DNA of 64,000 bases from Lachnoclostridium sp. An118 (GCF_002160985.1 NZ_NFLQ01000008.1:88114-152113), one strand, 5' to 3'. Counted from the stretch's first letter, positions 25,376-35,040 are shown. Notes: generated by a model from the letters alone, not told the origin. Program-made: numbers and translations.

Positions 25376-25837
25376 ATGAAATGCCCATATTGCAACCATC
25401 CGGACACAAGAGTCATCGACTCCAGACCGGCAGATGACGGTAATTCCATCCGCAGAAGGCGCTCCTGCGATGTCTGCGGAAAGCGGTTTACCACCTATGA
25501 AAAGGTAGAGACTATCCCGCTGATCATCATAAAGAAGGACAACAACAGAGAACAGTACAACCGCGGAAAGATAGAGACGGGCATCCTGCGGGCGTGCTAC
25601 AAAAGACCTGTGTCCGCGGCTGAGATACAGAAGTGTATCGACAGAGTAGAGACAAAGATATTCAGCCTGGAGGAAAAGGAAATCCCCAGCAGCACGATCG
25701 GTGAGATCGTCATGGATGAGCTGAAAAGGCTGGATGAGGTGGCCTACGTCCGCTTCGCATCCGTGTACAGGGAATTTAAGGATGTAAACACCTTTATGGA
25801 CGAGATAAAGAAAATACTGGACAGGGGAAATGCATAA
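25376..25837 (+). CDS. nrdR: Transcriptional repressor NrdR
   Basis: Zinc-finger and ATP-cone protein that represses ribonucleotide reductase genes when dATP is high. The start at 25376 gives 'MKCPYCNHPDTRVIDSRP', with the finger CxxC (residues 3, 6) and 'RRRSCDVCGKRFTTYE' providing the second pair. The ATP-cone follows from about residue 49. Length of 153 residues is standard. It overlaps the next gene by 8 bp. Confidence 0.96.
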   Translation: MKCPYCNHPDTRVIDSRPADDGNSIRRRRSCDVCGKRFTTYEKVETIPLIIIKKDNNREQYNRGKIETGILRACYKRPVSAAEIQKCIDRVETKIFSLEEKEIPSSTIGEIVMDELKRLDEVAYVRFASVYREFKDVNTFMDEIKKILDRGNA

Positions 25838-27080
25838 GACAATGGACTATCAGCGTATTTTGGAAGGCATACTCGATATTGGCGAAGCCATGCTCTGCAG
25901 CGGGGCGGAAAATTTCAGGCTGGACGACACCATGTACCGGATGTGTAAGAGCTACGGATTCAAGCGCTATGACGTGTTCGTCATACCCAGCAATATCCAG
26001 ATCACGGTGGAGACGCCGGAGGGAGAGATCCTGACTCAGATCCGGCATATCGAGTCCACAGGCATCAACTATGACCGACTGGATTATATGAATGATCTGG
26101 CCAGATATGTGTGCGCCCACACGCCGGATGCCCGGGAGCTGCACAGGAGGTATCTGGAGGTCATGGCCCGGAAGCAGCAGCCCCTGTGGGTCACCTATCT
26201 GGCGGGTGTCATGGGAGGGACCGGGTTTGCTGTCTTCTTCGGCTGCGGGCTGACAGATGCCGTGGTGGCAGTACTTGTGTCCCTGATGATCGTGTTTGTG
26301 GGTGACTGGCTTGGGAAGAGGGAGGATAATCTCCTCATCTACAATCTTATCCTTGCCTTTCTGTCAGAGACGGTCATCATCGGCATGGATTTCCTGGGCA
26401 TCGGGACCCATCCGGACAGGATCATGATAGGTATCGTCATGCTGCTCATCAGTGCCCTGAGCACCACCAACGGGATACGGGAAATCCTGCAGAGAGATTT
26501 CCTCTCCGGACTTATCAATATCATGAACTCTGTCCTGGGAGCGGCAGGTATTGCCTTTGGCATCGCCATTGCCATGCAGCTTCTCGGAGAAGGAGCCTAC
26601 GACGGATTCACGCTGAACCACAGCGTGCCCATCCAGCTCGCGTCCTGCACGGTGGCCTGTGTGGGATTTGCCATGTGGTTTAAGATCCAGGGAAAGCAGG
26701 TGCTCTTCTCCGGAATCGGGGCCTTTTTCACCTGGGCCATCTACTGCCTGGTATATGCATTCTGGCCCAGCAACTTCGTGGCTACCATGGCGGGAGCTGT
26801 CTTTGTAGCGGCATTTGCCTTTATCATGGCCAGGGTCAACAAGGCGCCTGCCACGATATTCCTGACAGCATCGGCCTTTCCGCTGATCCCCGGACCTAAT
26901 CTCTACTATATGATGTACGGCTGGGTGAGTGGGGACAGAGCCATGGCGGGGCAGGAGACCGGCGTGCTTCTGGAGACGTGCCTCGGTATCGCTCTGGGCT
27001 TCCTGATCGTGGATGTAGTGTCCCGGTGTGTCCTCTATGCGGTGAAGCGGGAGGGATTCCGGGGAGAAAATATCATCTAG
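25830..27080 (+). CDS. Threonine/serine exporter, ThrE-type, both halves fused
   Basis: A 416-residue membrane protein. An N-terminal soluble domain ('ILEGILDIGEAMLCSGAENFRLDDTMYRM', shortened here to GEAMLCSGAEN) carries the ThrE signature. Five helices from about 115 to 245 complete the first half. A second five-helix unit (about 265-405) with 'ASAFPLIPGPNLYYMMYG' is the ThrE_2 part. Many Firmicutes encode the halves separately, so this is a fused form. It overlaps nrdR; a start at 25842 is possible. Confidence 0.88.
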   Translation: MHKTMDYQRILEGILDIGEAMLCSGAENFRLDDTMYRMCKSYGFKRYDVFVIPSNIQITVETPEGEILTQIRHIESTGINYDRLDYMNDLARYVCAHTPDARELHRRYLEVMARKQQPLWVTYLAGVMGGTGFAVFFGCGLTDAVVAVLVSLMIVFVGDWLGKREDNLLIYNLILAFLSETVIIGMDFLGIGTHPDRIMIGIVMLLISALSTTNGIREILQRDFLSGLINIMNSVLGAAGIAFGIAIAMQLLGEGAYDGFTLNHSVPIQLASCTVACVGFAMWFKIQGKQVLFSGIGAFFTWAIYCLVYAFWPSNFVATMAGAVFVAAFAFIMARVNKAPATIFLTASAFPLIPGPNLYYMMYGWVSGDRAMAGQETGVLLETCLGIALGFLIVDVVSRCVLYAVKREGFRGENII

Positions 27081-27210
27081 CCCGGTGAGAAATAAATTGC
27101 GCATCCTATTGGAAAGTGCTATGATAAAAGAGGAAGCATATACAGCTTCTTCTTTTTTGATATGCAAAATTTGTTTTTTTCAGATTTACAGATAGATCGG
27201 GTGTGTGTGT

Positions 27211-27945
27211 ATGAAAAACTATAAATTGACCATTGCCTATGACGGCAGCCGCTATCAGGGATGGCAGCGGCAGGCGACAACGGACAATACGATACAGTAT
27301 ATCATAGAGTGGAGCCTGGGGAGGATCGTGGGATACCGGGTGCAGGTGGACGGCTCAGGCAGGACGGACAGCGGTGTCCATGCCAGGGGGCAGGTGGCCA
27401 GCGTGAAGCTGTCCGGTCTCTACGACCCGGCGGAGCTGAAAGCTGCTCTGAACCGTTATCTTCCGGAAGATATCCGCGTTCTCAAGGTGGAACTTGTAAA
27501 GAACAACTTCCATGCGAGAAAAAGCGCCAAGGGGAAGAAATACGAATACTATATAGACTGTCGGGAAAAGCCGGATGTGTTTTCCAGGAGATACTGCTAC
27601 CATTATCCGGAGAAACTGGATATAGAAGCCATGCGGGATGCTGTGAAATATCTCATCGGCGTCAAGAATTTTGCCAGCTTTACGGACAACAAAGAAACCA
27701 ACGATACAGTCCGCAGGATCTACAATATCAAGATCGTGCGCTCCGGGGAGAAGGTGAGGATCACCTACTACGGGTCAGGCTTCCTCTACCACATGGTCCG
27801 CATCCTGACAGGGACACTGATCGAGATCGGGACAGGCCGGCGGGATGCCAGCAAGCTCCCGGTGGTCATAGCGGCGGAGGACCGCAGCCTGGCGGGATTT
27901 CTCGCTCCGGCCAGAGGCCTGTTTTTGAGAAAAGTATATTATTAG
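27211..27945 (+). CDS. truA: tRNA pseudouridine(38-40) synthase TruA
   Basis: Makes pseudouridine in the anticodon arm of many tRNAs. The start at 27211 gives 'MKNYKLTIAYDGSRYQGWQRQ'. The catalytic aspartate is in 'SGRTDSGVHARGQVAS' near residue 52, and 'GSGFLYHMVRILTGTLIEIG' is the conserved C-terminal motif. Length of 244 residues is normal. It lies in a short same-strand run with the exonuclease gene. Confidence 0.96.
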   Translation: MKNYKLTIAYDGSRYQGWQRQATTDNTIQYIIEWSLGRIVGYRVQVDGSGRTDSGVHARGQVASVKLSGLYDPAELKAALNRYLPEDIRVLKVELVKNNFHARKSAKGKKYEYYIDCREKPDVFSRRYCYHYPEKLDIEAMRDAVKYLIGVKNFASFTDNKETNDTVRRIYNIKIVRSGEKVRITYYGSGFLYHMVRILTGTLIEIGTGRRDASKLPVVIAAEDRSLAGFLAPARGLFLRKVYY

Positions 27946-27977
27946 ATGGCAAATAGATAACAAGGAGAAACTAGACT

Positions 27978-28730
27978 ATGAAATTGATCTCTTGGAATGT
28001 GAACGGCCTGCGGGCCTGTGTGCAGAAGGGGTTTACAGACTTTTTCAGGGAGGCGGATGCGGACATTTTCTGTGTCCAGGAGACGAAGCTGCAGGAGGGA
28101 CAGATCGACCTGGTGACCCCGGGTTATCATCAGTACTGGAACTATGCTGTGAAAAAGGGCTACTCCGGCACGGCTGTGTTTACGAAGGAAGAGCCGTTGT
28201 CTGTATCCTGCGGCATCGGCATGGAGGAGCATGACCAGGAGGGCAGGGTCATTACCCTGGAGTACCCGGAGTTTTATTTTGTCACCGTGTACACCCCCAA
28301 CTCCCAGAATGAACTGGCAAGGCTTCCCTACAGGATGCAGTGGGAGGCAGATTTCCTGGCTTACCTTAAGAAGCTGGAGAAAAAAAAGCCGGTGATCTTC
28401 TGCGGGGACCTGAACGTGGCCCACAGGGAGATCGACCTGAAAAATCCGAAGACAAACAGGAAGAACGCGGGCTTTACAGACGAGGAGAGGCAGAAATTTA
28501 CAGAGCTCCTGGAGGCCGGGTTCATTGATACCTTCCGCTATTTCTACCCTGACAGGGAAGGGATCTATTCCTGGTGGTCCTACCGGTTTAAAGCCAGAGA
28601 GAAGAACGCGGGGTGGCGTATTGACTATTTCTGTGTGTCCAAATGCCTGGAGGACAGGCTGGAGGATGCGAAAATACTGACAGATGTGATGGGCTCCGAC
28701 CACTGTCCGGTGGAGCTGGATCTGAAATAG
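27978..28730 (+). CDS. exoA: Exodeoxyribonuclease III / AP endonuclease
   Basis: Cuts DNA at abasic sites and removes 3' blocks in base-excision repair. '[19 protein letters not shown]' opens the EEP fold, '[13 protein letters not shown]' holds the metal-binding Glu, '[17 protein letters not shown]' carries the catalytic Asp-Asn pair, and '[10 protein letters not shown]' with '[10 protein letters not shown]' gives the final Asp-His. The 250-residue length matches the family. Confidence 0.95.
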   Translation: MKLISWNVNGLRACVQKGFTDFFREADADIFCVQETKLQEGQIDLVTPGYHQYWNYAVKKGYSGTAVFTKEEPLSVSCGIGMEEHDQEGRVITLEYPEFYFVTVYTPNSQNELARLPYRMQWEADFLAYLKKLEKKKPVIFCGDLNVAHREIDLKNPKTNRKNAGFTDEERQKFTELLEAGFIDTFRYFYPDREGIYSWWSYRFKAREKNAGWRIDYFCVSKCLEDRLEDAKILTDVMGSDHCPVELDLK

Positions 28731-28751
28731 CATAGAAAAGAGGCGGATCAT

Positions 28752-29291
28752 ATGAGGATAGAGAGGGAGCATGCAGCGGCCATTGTCATTGATTACCAGG
28801 AGAAGCTGATGCCTGTCATGGACAGGCGGGAGGCGCTCATAGAGAACTCCTCCATCCTGCTGGCGGGACTTCGGACCCTGGGTATTCCCATGGTGCTCAC
28901 CCAGCAGTACACGAAGGGACTGGGAGGTACCGTGAAGGAGCTGACCCAGGCCGCCGGGACAGCGGAGTTTGTGGAGAAGCTGCGGTTCAGTGCCTGGCAG
29001 GTTGTGGCCAGTAGCCATCCCTGGATACTCGGGAAAAAGTACATCATCCTCTGCGGGATAGAGTCCCATATCTGCGTCCAGCAGACCATGCTGGAGCTGA
29101 AGGGTGCGGGCTTTGTGCCCGTGCTTGTAACAGACTGTATCTCCAGCCGGAAGAGGACAGACTATGAGGGGGCCCTTGTGAGGGCTCAGCAGGAGGGGGC
29201 TATCCTCACCACGTACGAGGCCCTGCTCTTTGAGCTGCTGGAAGAGGCCGGCACAGACGAGAGCAAGAAGATCCAGCGGCTTGTGAAATAG
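28752..29291 (+). CDS. Isochorismatase-family cysteine hydrolase
   Basis: A 179-residue hydrolase. 'AAIVIDYQEKLMPVM' has the first catalytic Asp (D14), 'EKLRFSAW' the lysine near residue 77, and 'LCGIESHICVQQTMLEL' the nucleophile Cys near 105. Closest in pattern to the YcaC-like/isochorismatase-like group rather than nicotinamidases. The substrate is unknown. AGGCGGATCAT precedes the start; it is probably co-transcribed with exoA. Confidence 0.87.
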   Translation: MRIEREHAAAIVIDYQEKLMPVMDRREALIENSSILLAGLRTLGIPMVLTQQYTKGLGGTVKELTQAAGTAEFVEKLRFSAWQVVASSHPWILGKKYIILCGIESHICVQQTMLELKGAGFVPVLVTDCISSRKRTDYEGALVRAQQEGAILTTYEALLFELLEEAGTDESKKIQRLVK

Positions 29292-29308
29292 GAAATACAA
29301 AAGAAAAG

Positions 29309-29349
29309 GGAGGGTATATCTGATCTGTCTCGGATCAGATATACCCTCC
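29309..29349. terminator. Two-way terminator between the hydrolase and SDR genes
   Basis: GGAGGGTATATCTGATC (29309-29325) pairs perfectly with GATCAGATATACCCTCC (29333-29349) over a 7-nt loop. It covers the last codons of the converging SDR gene. A short A-rich stretch lies on its left side. Confidence 0.85.
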
Positions 29350-30087
29350 GTCCATTCCTATGACCTGTCCGGTCATGTAGTGCGGGGCATGGGCAATCTG
29401 CCATACAAGGTCCGCCACTTCCTCCGGCGTTCCAAAACGGCCGGCGGGGATCTCCTCTTTCAGCTCCTGATTCTCTTCGGGGGAAAGCCAGCCGTTCATG
29501 GCTGTGTCGATGACGCCGCAGGCGATCGCGTTGACCTGGATGCCGCTTGGAGCCAGCTCTTTGGCCAGCGCCCTGGTCAGTCCGTGGATGCCGGACTTGG
29601 CGGCTGAGTAGGCAGCCTCGCAGGATGCCCCCACGGTTCCCCACATAGAGGAGATGCTGATGATCCTTCCCTGCTTCCGGGTCACCATAGGCGGGATGGC
29701 GCTGCGGCAGCAGTAGAAGACGGAGGACAGATTGGTGTCAAGAAGTCTTTGCCACTCGCTGTCTGTCATGTCAGTGAGCAGTCCCATATGGGCGATGCCT
29801 GCATTGTTGACAAGCACGTCCAGGCAGGGACAGATCTGATAAATTTTCTCAAATATCTGCCGGACATCCGCCGGGCTGCCCACGTCTCCCGGAACCAGGG
29901 TACAGTGTCCGGGGAAATGGCTGTTGATTTCTCTCTGTACTTCTGACAGCTCATCCAGGGATGAGCGGCAGTTGAGAAAGACGTGCCACCCCTCCCGGGC
30001 AAATCGAAGGGCGCAGGCCCGGCCAATGCCCCTGGAGGCTCCTGTGATAAGTGCGTATTTTGCAGACGGTTTTGCGGACATGAACAT
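29335..30087 (-). CDS. Short-chain dehydrogenase/reductase, FabG-like
   Basis: A 250-residue NAD(P)H oxidoreductase. 'ALITGASRGIGRACALRFA' is the Rossmann glycine motif, 'VLVNNAGIAHMG' the NAG motif, S-Y-K the active site ('ISISSMWG' and 'YSAAKSGIHGL'), and 'GQVIGMDGGYI' the usual end. It resembles 3-oxoacyl-ACP reductase but has no fab genes around, so another substrate is likely. Confidence 0.9.
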   Translation of the reverse strand: MFMSAKPSAKYALITGASRGIGRACALRFAREGWHVFLNCRSSLDELSEVQREINSHFPGHCTLVPGDVGSPADVRQIFEKIYQICPCLDVLVNNAGIAHMGLLTDMTDSEWQRLLDTNLSSVFYCCRSAIPPMVTRKQGRIISISSMWGTVGASCEAAYSAAKSGIHGLTRALAKELAPSGIQVNAIACGVIDTAMNGWLSPEENQELKEEIPAGRFGTPEEVADLVWQIAHAPHYMTGQVIGMDGGYI

Positions 30088-30112
30088 TCTCCTTTTTCCC
30101 TTTTGCTCTATT

Positions 30113-30355
30113 TTACAACAGAGTCCGGTCTGGTGTCCAGCCGGCTGTCCGGGCGCGTATTTTTATTGCCGTTTCTTCAGTGCATATAAAACAGCGCTCA
30201 TATCCTTTGTCTGTGACTTTGGGTTCATACAGGATATCCAGCCCGGTGTCCAGCATGTCCACGGTCAATTTGTTTACCGTTTCTGTATTATCCACAGAAA
30301 ATACGATAAAAGTATGTCCTTCTTCAGTTTTTTCAACAGACAGCTTCCCTCTCAT
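30113..30355 (-). CDS. Small conserved protein of unknown function
   Basis: An 80-residue soluble protein, rich in Thr and acidic residues, with an alternating pattern that suggests a small alpha-beta fold ('HTFIVFSVDNTETVNKLTVDMLD'; 'GYERCFICTEETAIKIRAR'). No family is recognised. Its start overlaps the end of the MFS gene by 23 bp, so it is co-translated with the transporter. Confidence 0.6.
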   Translation of the reverse strand: MRGKLSVEKTEEGHTFIVFSVDNTETVNKLTVDMLDTGLDILYEPKVTDKGYERCFICTEETAIKIRARTAGWTPDRTLL

Positions 30356-31541
30356 TGCAGCAGCTCTCCTTTGGTTTTTTGGCGAGTGCGATTCCCGTCA
30401 GCAGAAGGAGCGGGAAAATGACACCTGCCAGAACGCCCGCTTTCAGATTGTCATCCATTGCTCCGGATACCAGGCCTACCAGGGTGGGACCTGCTGAGCA
30501 GCCTACATCTCCGCCAAGGGCCAGTAAGGCAAACAGGGCCGTTCCGCCTTTTGGGAGAGCGGCAGAAGCCTTGCTGAAAGTACCTGGCCACATGATGCCG
30601 ATGGACAGACCGCAGACGGCGCAGGAGGCCAGACTGAGAAGAGGGAATGGCATGAGCGAAATCCCAAGATAAGACAGAACGCACAGAGCCCCGCTATAGA
30701 CCATGAAGCGTTCCAGGTGGATGAGATGACCGTATTTTCCGTAAAACAGCCGTGACAGTCCCATCAGGACGGCAAATGCCATGGGCCCTGCCAGGTCTCC
30801 CGCTGTTTTGGAAATCCCCAGACCCTTCTCGGCAAATACAGACGCCCACTGGCTCACCGCCTGTTCGCTTGCCCCGGCGCATACCATCATGACAAGCAGG
30901 ACCCAGAACAGCCTGTTTCTGAACAGGTCTCCTGTTTTCATGCAGTCTTTACCGCCTTCTTGCAGCGGAGCTATAGGAACCCTGGCAAACGCAAAGGCAT
31001 TGCAGATGGGGAGGATTGCCCAGGTCAGTGCCAGCAGCTTCCAGTTTTCTGTGCCTGCAATCTGGAAAAACAGTGTCGATACAAGCACAACCCCCGCATA
31101 GCCCCAGCAGTAAAATGAGTGGAGCATGCTCATGGTCTTCTCCTTGTGCTTCGTGGGGCAGGCTTCTACAACAGGGCTGACCAATACTTCGAGGAGTCCG
31201 CCTCCGACTGCGTAGATCATGACAGAAATCAATATGCCGGCAAATGGAGCGGGCAGGATTTCAGGCAGGACAGTGAGGAGGATCAGGCCTGCAGCTGAAA
31301 AAATATGGGCTGCGATCATGGAGACTCTGTAGCCGATCCTGTCCACAAAAGAAACGGAGAGAAGATCGGTCAGAAGCTGTATCCCGAAGTTAAAGGTCAC
31401 GAGCAGCGTGATCTGTGAAAGCGGGATATGGTAGATGTTCTGAAAAAGTAAAAATAGCAGCGGCGCAAAGTTGTTGACGACAGCCTGCACGATATATCCT
31501 GTAAAACAGGCTGCTATTGTTTTTGTATATTTGTTTGACAT
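30333..31541 (-). CDS. MFS transporter
   Basis: A 402-residue protein with twelve hydrophobic segments. It begins 'YTKTIAACFTGYIVQAVVNNFAPLLFLLFQ' in part, and 'SVSFVDRIGYRVS' is the loop 2-3 motif of the superfamily. The pattern resembles the FucP-like/sugar MFS group. It is divergent from the AraC gene 113 bp away, so the AraC protein may regulate it and the substrate may be a sugar or other small nutrient. Confidence 0.87.
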   Translation of the reverse strand: MSNKYTKTIAACFTGYIVQAVVNNFAPLLFLLFQNIYHIPLSQITLLVTFNFGIQLLTDLLSVSFVDRIGYRVSMIAAHIFSAAGLILLTVLPEILPAPFAGILISVMIYAVGGGLLEVLVSPVVEACPTKHKEKTMSMLHSFYCWGYAGVVLVSTLFFQIAGTENWKLLALTWAILPICNAFAFARVPIAPLQEGGKDCMKTGDLFRNRLFWVLLVMMVCAGASEQAVSQWASVFAEKGLGISKTAGDLAGPMAFAVLMGLSRLFYGKYGHLIHLERFMVYSGALCVLSYLGISLMPFPLLSLASCAVCGLSIGIMWPGTFSKASAALPKGGTALFALLALGGDVGCSAGPTLVGLVSGAMDDNLKAGVLAGVIFPLLLLTGIALAKKPKESCCNEREAVC

Positions 31542-31663
31542 GTTTGTTCCTCCTTGCTTCAGATGGGATTATATCACATAAAAAACGGGAAGACATTGAA
31601 TAAAATCACTAAAATATGGTATAATATCACAAAATTAAATTCGTTTGATATGAGGTGAGGACG

Positions 31664-32587
31664 GTGGGAGTCTGCAGGACGATCACGGATGAAACGCTCC
31701 GGGAAGCGGTATCGCACGGGAAAAACGATTATCCGTTTGCGTACTATCCGGAAGATATATGGAGATTTGATTTTCATAGGATCGGCTGGCACTGGCATAA
31801 CGAGCTGGAGTTTCTTGTGGCAGCCAGTGGAAATGCGGTCTGCTGTGTCGGAGAAGATAAGATCAATCTGCCTCAGGGCTGCGGCGTGTTTATCAACAGC
31901 GGTATCCTGCATCGGTTCGAGGCATATCAGAGCGTATATGCCCCCAACATTGTTTTCGCACCGTCCCTCCTTGCACCGGAAGAGTCCCTTATTTATCAGA
32001 AGTACGTCAGACCGGTCATAGTACTATCTGCTCCGTACCAGATCCTTGAACCTCATATTGTATGGCAAAGACAGATCCTCCAGATTTTGGGACAGATTTT
32101 TGCGCTTCAGGAGGAAGGAGGAAGAAACGAGCTTTCTACTGTCAGGATGCTTCTGGAGATATGGGATCTGCTGGAGAAAAATATGGAGCAGGCATCCGGG
32201 CTGCCGAAGCTGCGCCGGCTGAACCATAAGCAGGCGCAGCTGCAGACCATGATACAGTTTATCCACGACCACTATATGGAGGAAATAACACTGGAGGAGA
32301 TCGCGGGGGCGGCCTCTCTGAGCAAAAGTGGCGCCCTGCATATTTTTCAGTCAGGCATTCATACATCCCCGGTAGCGTACCTTATAGGTTACCGGCTGTC
32401 CCGTGCGGCGGCGGAGCTCCTGACAACCCAGAAGCCGGTTTCTGTTATTGCATCGGACACGGGCTTTGCAAGCGCCGGCTATTTTTGCCGGAAATTCCGA
32501 CAGCATTACCATATGAGCGCCGGAGAGTACAGAAAGGGAAAGCAGGGGAAGAATATGGCGGAAAGGATGTATCAGATCAAACAATAG
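31664..32587 (+). CDS. AraC-family transcription regulator
   Basis: The GTG at 31664 is preferred because GAGGTGA sits five bases before it; a GTG at 31655 also opens the frame. The N-terminal cupin domain has 'HWHNELEFLVAASG'. Two helix-turn-helix units lie at the end: 'EITLEEIAGAASLSKSGALHIFQ' in part and 'SVIASDTGFASAGYFCRKFRQHY' in part. The usual 'YF.R.F' box is kept. It probably controls the divergent MFS operon in response to a bound nutrient. Confidence 0.88.
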   Translation: MGVCRTITDETLREAVSHGKNDYPFAYYPEDIWRFDFHRIGWHWHNELEFLVAASGNAVCCVGEDKINLPQGCGVFINSGILHRFEAYQSVYAPNIVFAPSLLAPEESLIYQKYVRPVIVLSAPYQILEPHIVWQRQILQILGQIFALQEEGGRNELSTVRMLLEIWDLLEKNMEQASGLPKLRRLNHKQAQLQTMIQFIHDHYMEEITLEEIAGAASLSKSGALHIFQSGIHTSPVAYLIGYRLSRAAAELLTTQKPVSVIASDTGFASAGYFCRKFRQHYHMSAGEYRKGKQGKNMAERMYQIKQ

Positions 32588-32716
32588 AGTTGCTATTTCT
32601 GTCCACTGATGCTATGATGTATGCATGATTTAGACAAGTTATTTTTGCAGGGAGAGGAGAATTCGGAGACAATTATCATTAGCGATGGAAGCAGAGGATG
32701 AAAAAGAGGTATGAAT

Positions 32717-33253
32717 ATGATCGACAGGGCAGTTGAATTTGCGACGAAGGCTCACGAAGGACAGTTCCGGAAGGGGACAAGGCGCCCCTACATCGTCCAT
32801 CCCATAGAGGTCAAGGACATTGTGTCCACCATGACCCGGGATGAGGAGGTGATCAGTGCCGCGGTGCTCCACGACACGATAGAGGACTGCCAGGGAGTGA
32901 CCCGGGAGGTGCTGGCGCTGGAGTTCAGTCCCCGGGTGGCCGCCATGGTGGCGGGAGAGAGCGAGGATAAATCCAGGACCTGGATGGAGAGGAAGAGCGC
33001 AACGATCCAGTCCATCGGGAGCGCCCCCAGGGAGGTGCAGATGATCGGACTGGCAGACAAATTGTCCAACATGCGGGACATTGACCGGGACTATCCCAAG
33101 GTGGGGGAGGAGCTCTGGAAGCGCTTCCGCATGAAAGATAAGAAAATGATCGGCTGGTACTACAAGGGCGTGCGGGATGCCCTTGCCGAAGACTTCCAGA
33201 AGGAACCGGTATTTCAGGAATACTGCCGGTTGATACAGAAGAACTTCGACTGA
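32717..33253 (+). CDS. HD-domain hydrolase, SpoT/MESH1-like
   Basis: A 178-residue protein that matches the hydrolase half of RelA/SpoT: 'AVEFATKAHEGQFRKGTRRPYIVHPIEV' in part, the HD pair in 'AAVLHDTIEDC', and 'GLADKLSNMRDI' with the last metal Asp. Stand-alone forms degrade (p)ppGpp or related nucleotides. No synthetase domain is present. The start at 32717 is spaced better from GAGG than the one at 32711. Confidence 0.85.
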   Translation: MIDRAVEFATKAHEGQFRKGTRRPYIVHPIEVKDIVSTMTRDEEVISAAVLHDTIEDCQGVTREVLALEFSPRVAAMVAGESEDKSRTWMERKSATIQSIGSAPREVQMIGLADKLSNMRDIDRDYPKVGEELWKRFRMKDKKMIGWYYKGVRDALAEDFQKEPVFQEYCRLIQKNFD

Positions 33254-33256
33254 GAA

Positions 33257-33300
33257 AAGGACCGGATATGCAGGCTGGGGCTTGTGCATATCCGGTCCTT
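33257..33300. terminator. Terminator after the HD gene
   Basis: AAGGACCGGATATGCA (33257-33272) pairs with TGCATATCCGGTCCTT (33285-33300) over 12 nt. It lies 3 bp past the stop and 20 bp before the end of the converging permease gene. Confidence 0.85.
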
Positions 33301-33320
33301 CCTTCCTCTCGCGGCCGCTC

Positions 33321-34094
33321 CTATCCGTGCAGCTTTTTCCTGAGGAGCAGCACAGAGGCTGCGTAAAAGACAGATGAGAGGAGAATGCACCACAGAAAGG
33401 CAGCCGCGAGTAATCCCATATCTGCGGGATGCCCTGCCAGAGCGGCTCGCAGAGAGTCGATGACAGGGGTCATGGGCTGATGCCGGGCGAATGTCCGCAG
33501 CAGGGGCGGGAGATGCTCTGTGGGGACAAAGCCGGAGCTCAGGTAGGGAAGGACAATGGCCAGGGAGGAGAGAGAGCTGGCGCCCTGGGGACTTTTTGAC
33601 AGGATACCCACAGTGACGGCCATCCAGGACAGTGCCAGGATCATGCCCGACAAAAGGAGGAGGCTTATCCCCAGGCCGGTCAGGCTAAAGGCCGGGCGGA
33701 AGCCCAGGAGGAGCGCGATGAGGAGGACGACAGCGGAGGTCACAAGACTCCGCCCGCAGGCCTCCAGTACGTGGCCGGAAAGGAGAGACCTTTGGCGGAC
33801 CGGGAGAGTGGAAAGTCTGCTCATGACCCCGCTGGTGATGTCCTGATTGACCATGACGGCCGTGGTGGAGGAGCCCTGGGCCGCACACTGGATGAGGACG
33901 CCGGGGACAATGTAGGCCGTGTAGGAGGCACCGCCCACGTGGACAAGTCCATCAAACAGGGCGACAAAGAGCAGCATCATGAGGGCGGGCAGCAGGATGC
34001 TGGTGAGAAAGGTTTCCGGGTTCCTGCGGGACAGGAGCAGGCAGCGCCAGGCAATGGTGAAGGTGTCGCTATAGCTTCGTTTTGTTGTTTCCAT
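33321..34094 (-). CDS. ABC-2 type permease, DrrB-like
   Basis: A 257-residue membrane protein with six hydrophobic segments. 'TFLTSILLPALMMLLFVALFDG' in part is helix 1, and 'GVMSRLSTLPVRQRSLLSGHV' is the conserved coupling region of daunorubicin-type exporters. Its start overlaps the ATPase gene by 26 bp, so both are translated together. Likely substrate is a drug or toxic lipid. Confidence 0.88.
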   Translation of the reverse strand: METTKRSYSDTFTIAWRCLLLSRRNPETFLTSILLPALMMLLFVALFDGLVHVGGASYTAYIVPGVLIQCAAQGSSTTAVMVNQDITSGVMSRLSTLPVRQRSLLSGHVLEACGRSLVTSAVVLLIALLLGFRPAFSLTGLGISLLLLSGMILALSWMAVTVGILSKSPQGASSLSSLAIVLPYLSSGFVPTEHLPPLLRTFARHQPMTPVIDSLRAALAGHPADMGLLAAAFLWCILLSSVFYAASVLLLRKKLHG

Positions 34095-35040
34095 ATGATT
34101 TTTCCTCCTTGATCATGGTTAAGAACACATCCTCCAGGGAGGGGGACTGCTCTGAGAATTCCCGGACAGAAATGGAGTCCTCCCGGAGACGGCAGAAGAG
34201 CTCTCCTAAGGTGTCTGCCCTCCCGTCTGTAAACACGGTCAGAGCGCACTTCTCCGGCAGGCAGCTGGTCCGCCATTTCCCCGCAGGAGTTCCCAGAAGA
34301 GAGGCGGCCCGTTCCAGGTCCTTCGGGCTATAGAAGACAAACCGCACAGCGCCCCGGGGAAGGAGGGACTTCAGCCTGGCGGGAGTCCCCTCTGCCAGGA
34401 TTTTCCCTTCGCTCAGGATGCCGATCTGGTCAGCCAGCTGCTCCGCCTCTTCCAGGTACTGGGTGGTGAGGAGGACGGTCATGCCGCCGTCCCGGAGCCT
34501 TCGGACAATCTGCCACATGGCCAGGCGGCTCTGGGGGTCCAGGCCGGTGGTGGGCTCATCCAGGAAAAGGACATCGGGGCTGCCCACAAGGCTCATGGCG
34601 ATGTCCAGCTTCCTCTTCATCCCTCCCGACCAGCCGGAGACCCTTCGGTCCGCATGGGAGGAGAGGTCAAAATATTCCAGGAGCCGGACCGCTGATCTCA
34701 CGGGGGCTGCCAGATGGCGCAGACGTCCCATGAGGAGAAGGTTCTCTGTTCCCGTCAGGCTCTCATCCAGGCAGGAGAACTGTCCGGTCACGCTGATGAC
34801 CTGGTGGACCTTCTCCGGCTCCCTGGTCACATCAAAGCCCCGGACCCGGGCAGTCCCACCGTCAGGGCGAAGCTGGGTGGTCAGTATGCGGACTGTGGTA
34901 GTCTTCCCGGCACCGTTGGAGCCAAGGAGAGCGTAGATGGTCCCTGCAGGGACTGAAAAGGTGAGGTCTCTTAGGACCTCTCTGTCTTTATAGCGTTTCT
35001 TCAGCGAGGATACGAAAATCGATACATTGTTTCTTTCCAT
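34069..35040 (-). CDS. ABC transporter ATP-binding protein, DrrA-like
   Basis: A 323-residue ATPase. Start at 35040 follows GGAGGTCACCC; upstream in-frame starts lack a ribosome site. Walker A '[10 protein letters not shown]', 'SGWSGGMKRKLDIAMSL' signature, Walker B 'DVLFLDEPTTGLDPQ' and 'LTTQYLEEAEQLAD' are in the daunorubicin-resistance pattern. The last 100 residues form the DrrA C-terminal domain. The pair is probably repressed by the adjacent TetR protein, because a matching operator sits just upstream. Confidence 0.9.
   Translation of the reverse strand: MERNNVSIFVSSLKKRYKDREVLRDLTFSVPAGTIYALLGSNGAGKTTTVRILTTQLRPDGGTARVRGFDVTREPEKVHQVISVTGQFSCLDESLTGTENLLLMGRLRHLAAPVRSAVRLLEYFDLSSHADRRVSGWSGGMKRKLDIAMSLVGSPDVLFLDEPTTGLDPQSRLAMWQIVRRLRDGGMTVLLTTQYLEEAEQLADQIGILSEGKILAEGTPARLKSLLPRGAVRFVFYSPKDLERAASLLGTPAGKWRTSCLPEKCALTVFTDGRADTLGELFCRLREDSISVREFSEQSPSLEDVFLTMIKEEKSYGNNKTKL

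Noticed and set aside
27942..29300. A 452-codon minus-strand frame opposite exoA and the hydrolase
   Set aside because: Both plus-strand genes show full catalytic motifs; the frame is a GC-skew shadow with no family motifs.
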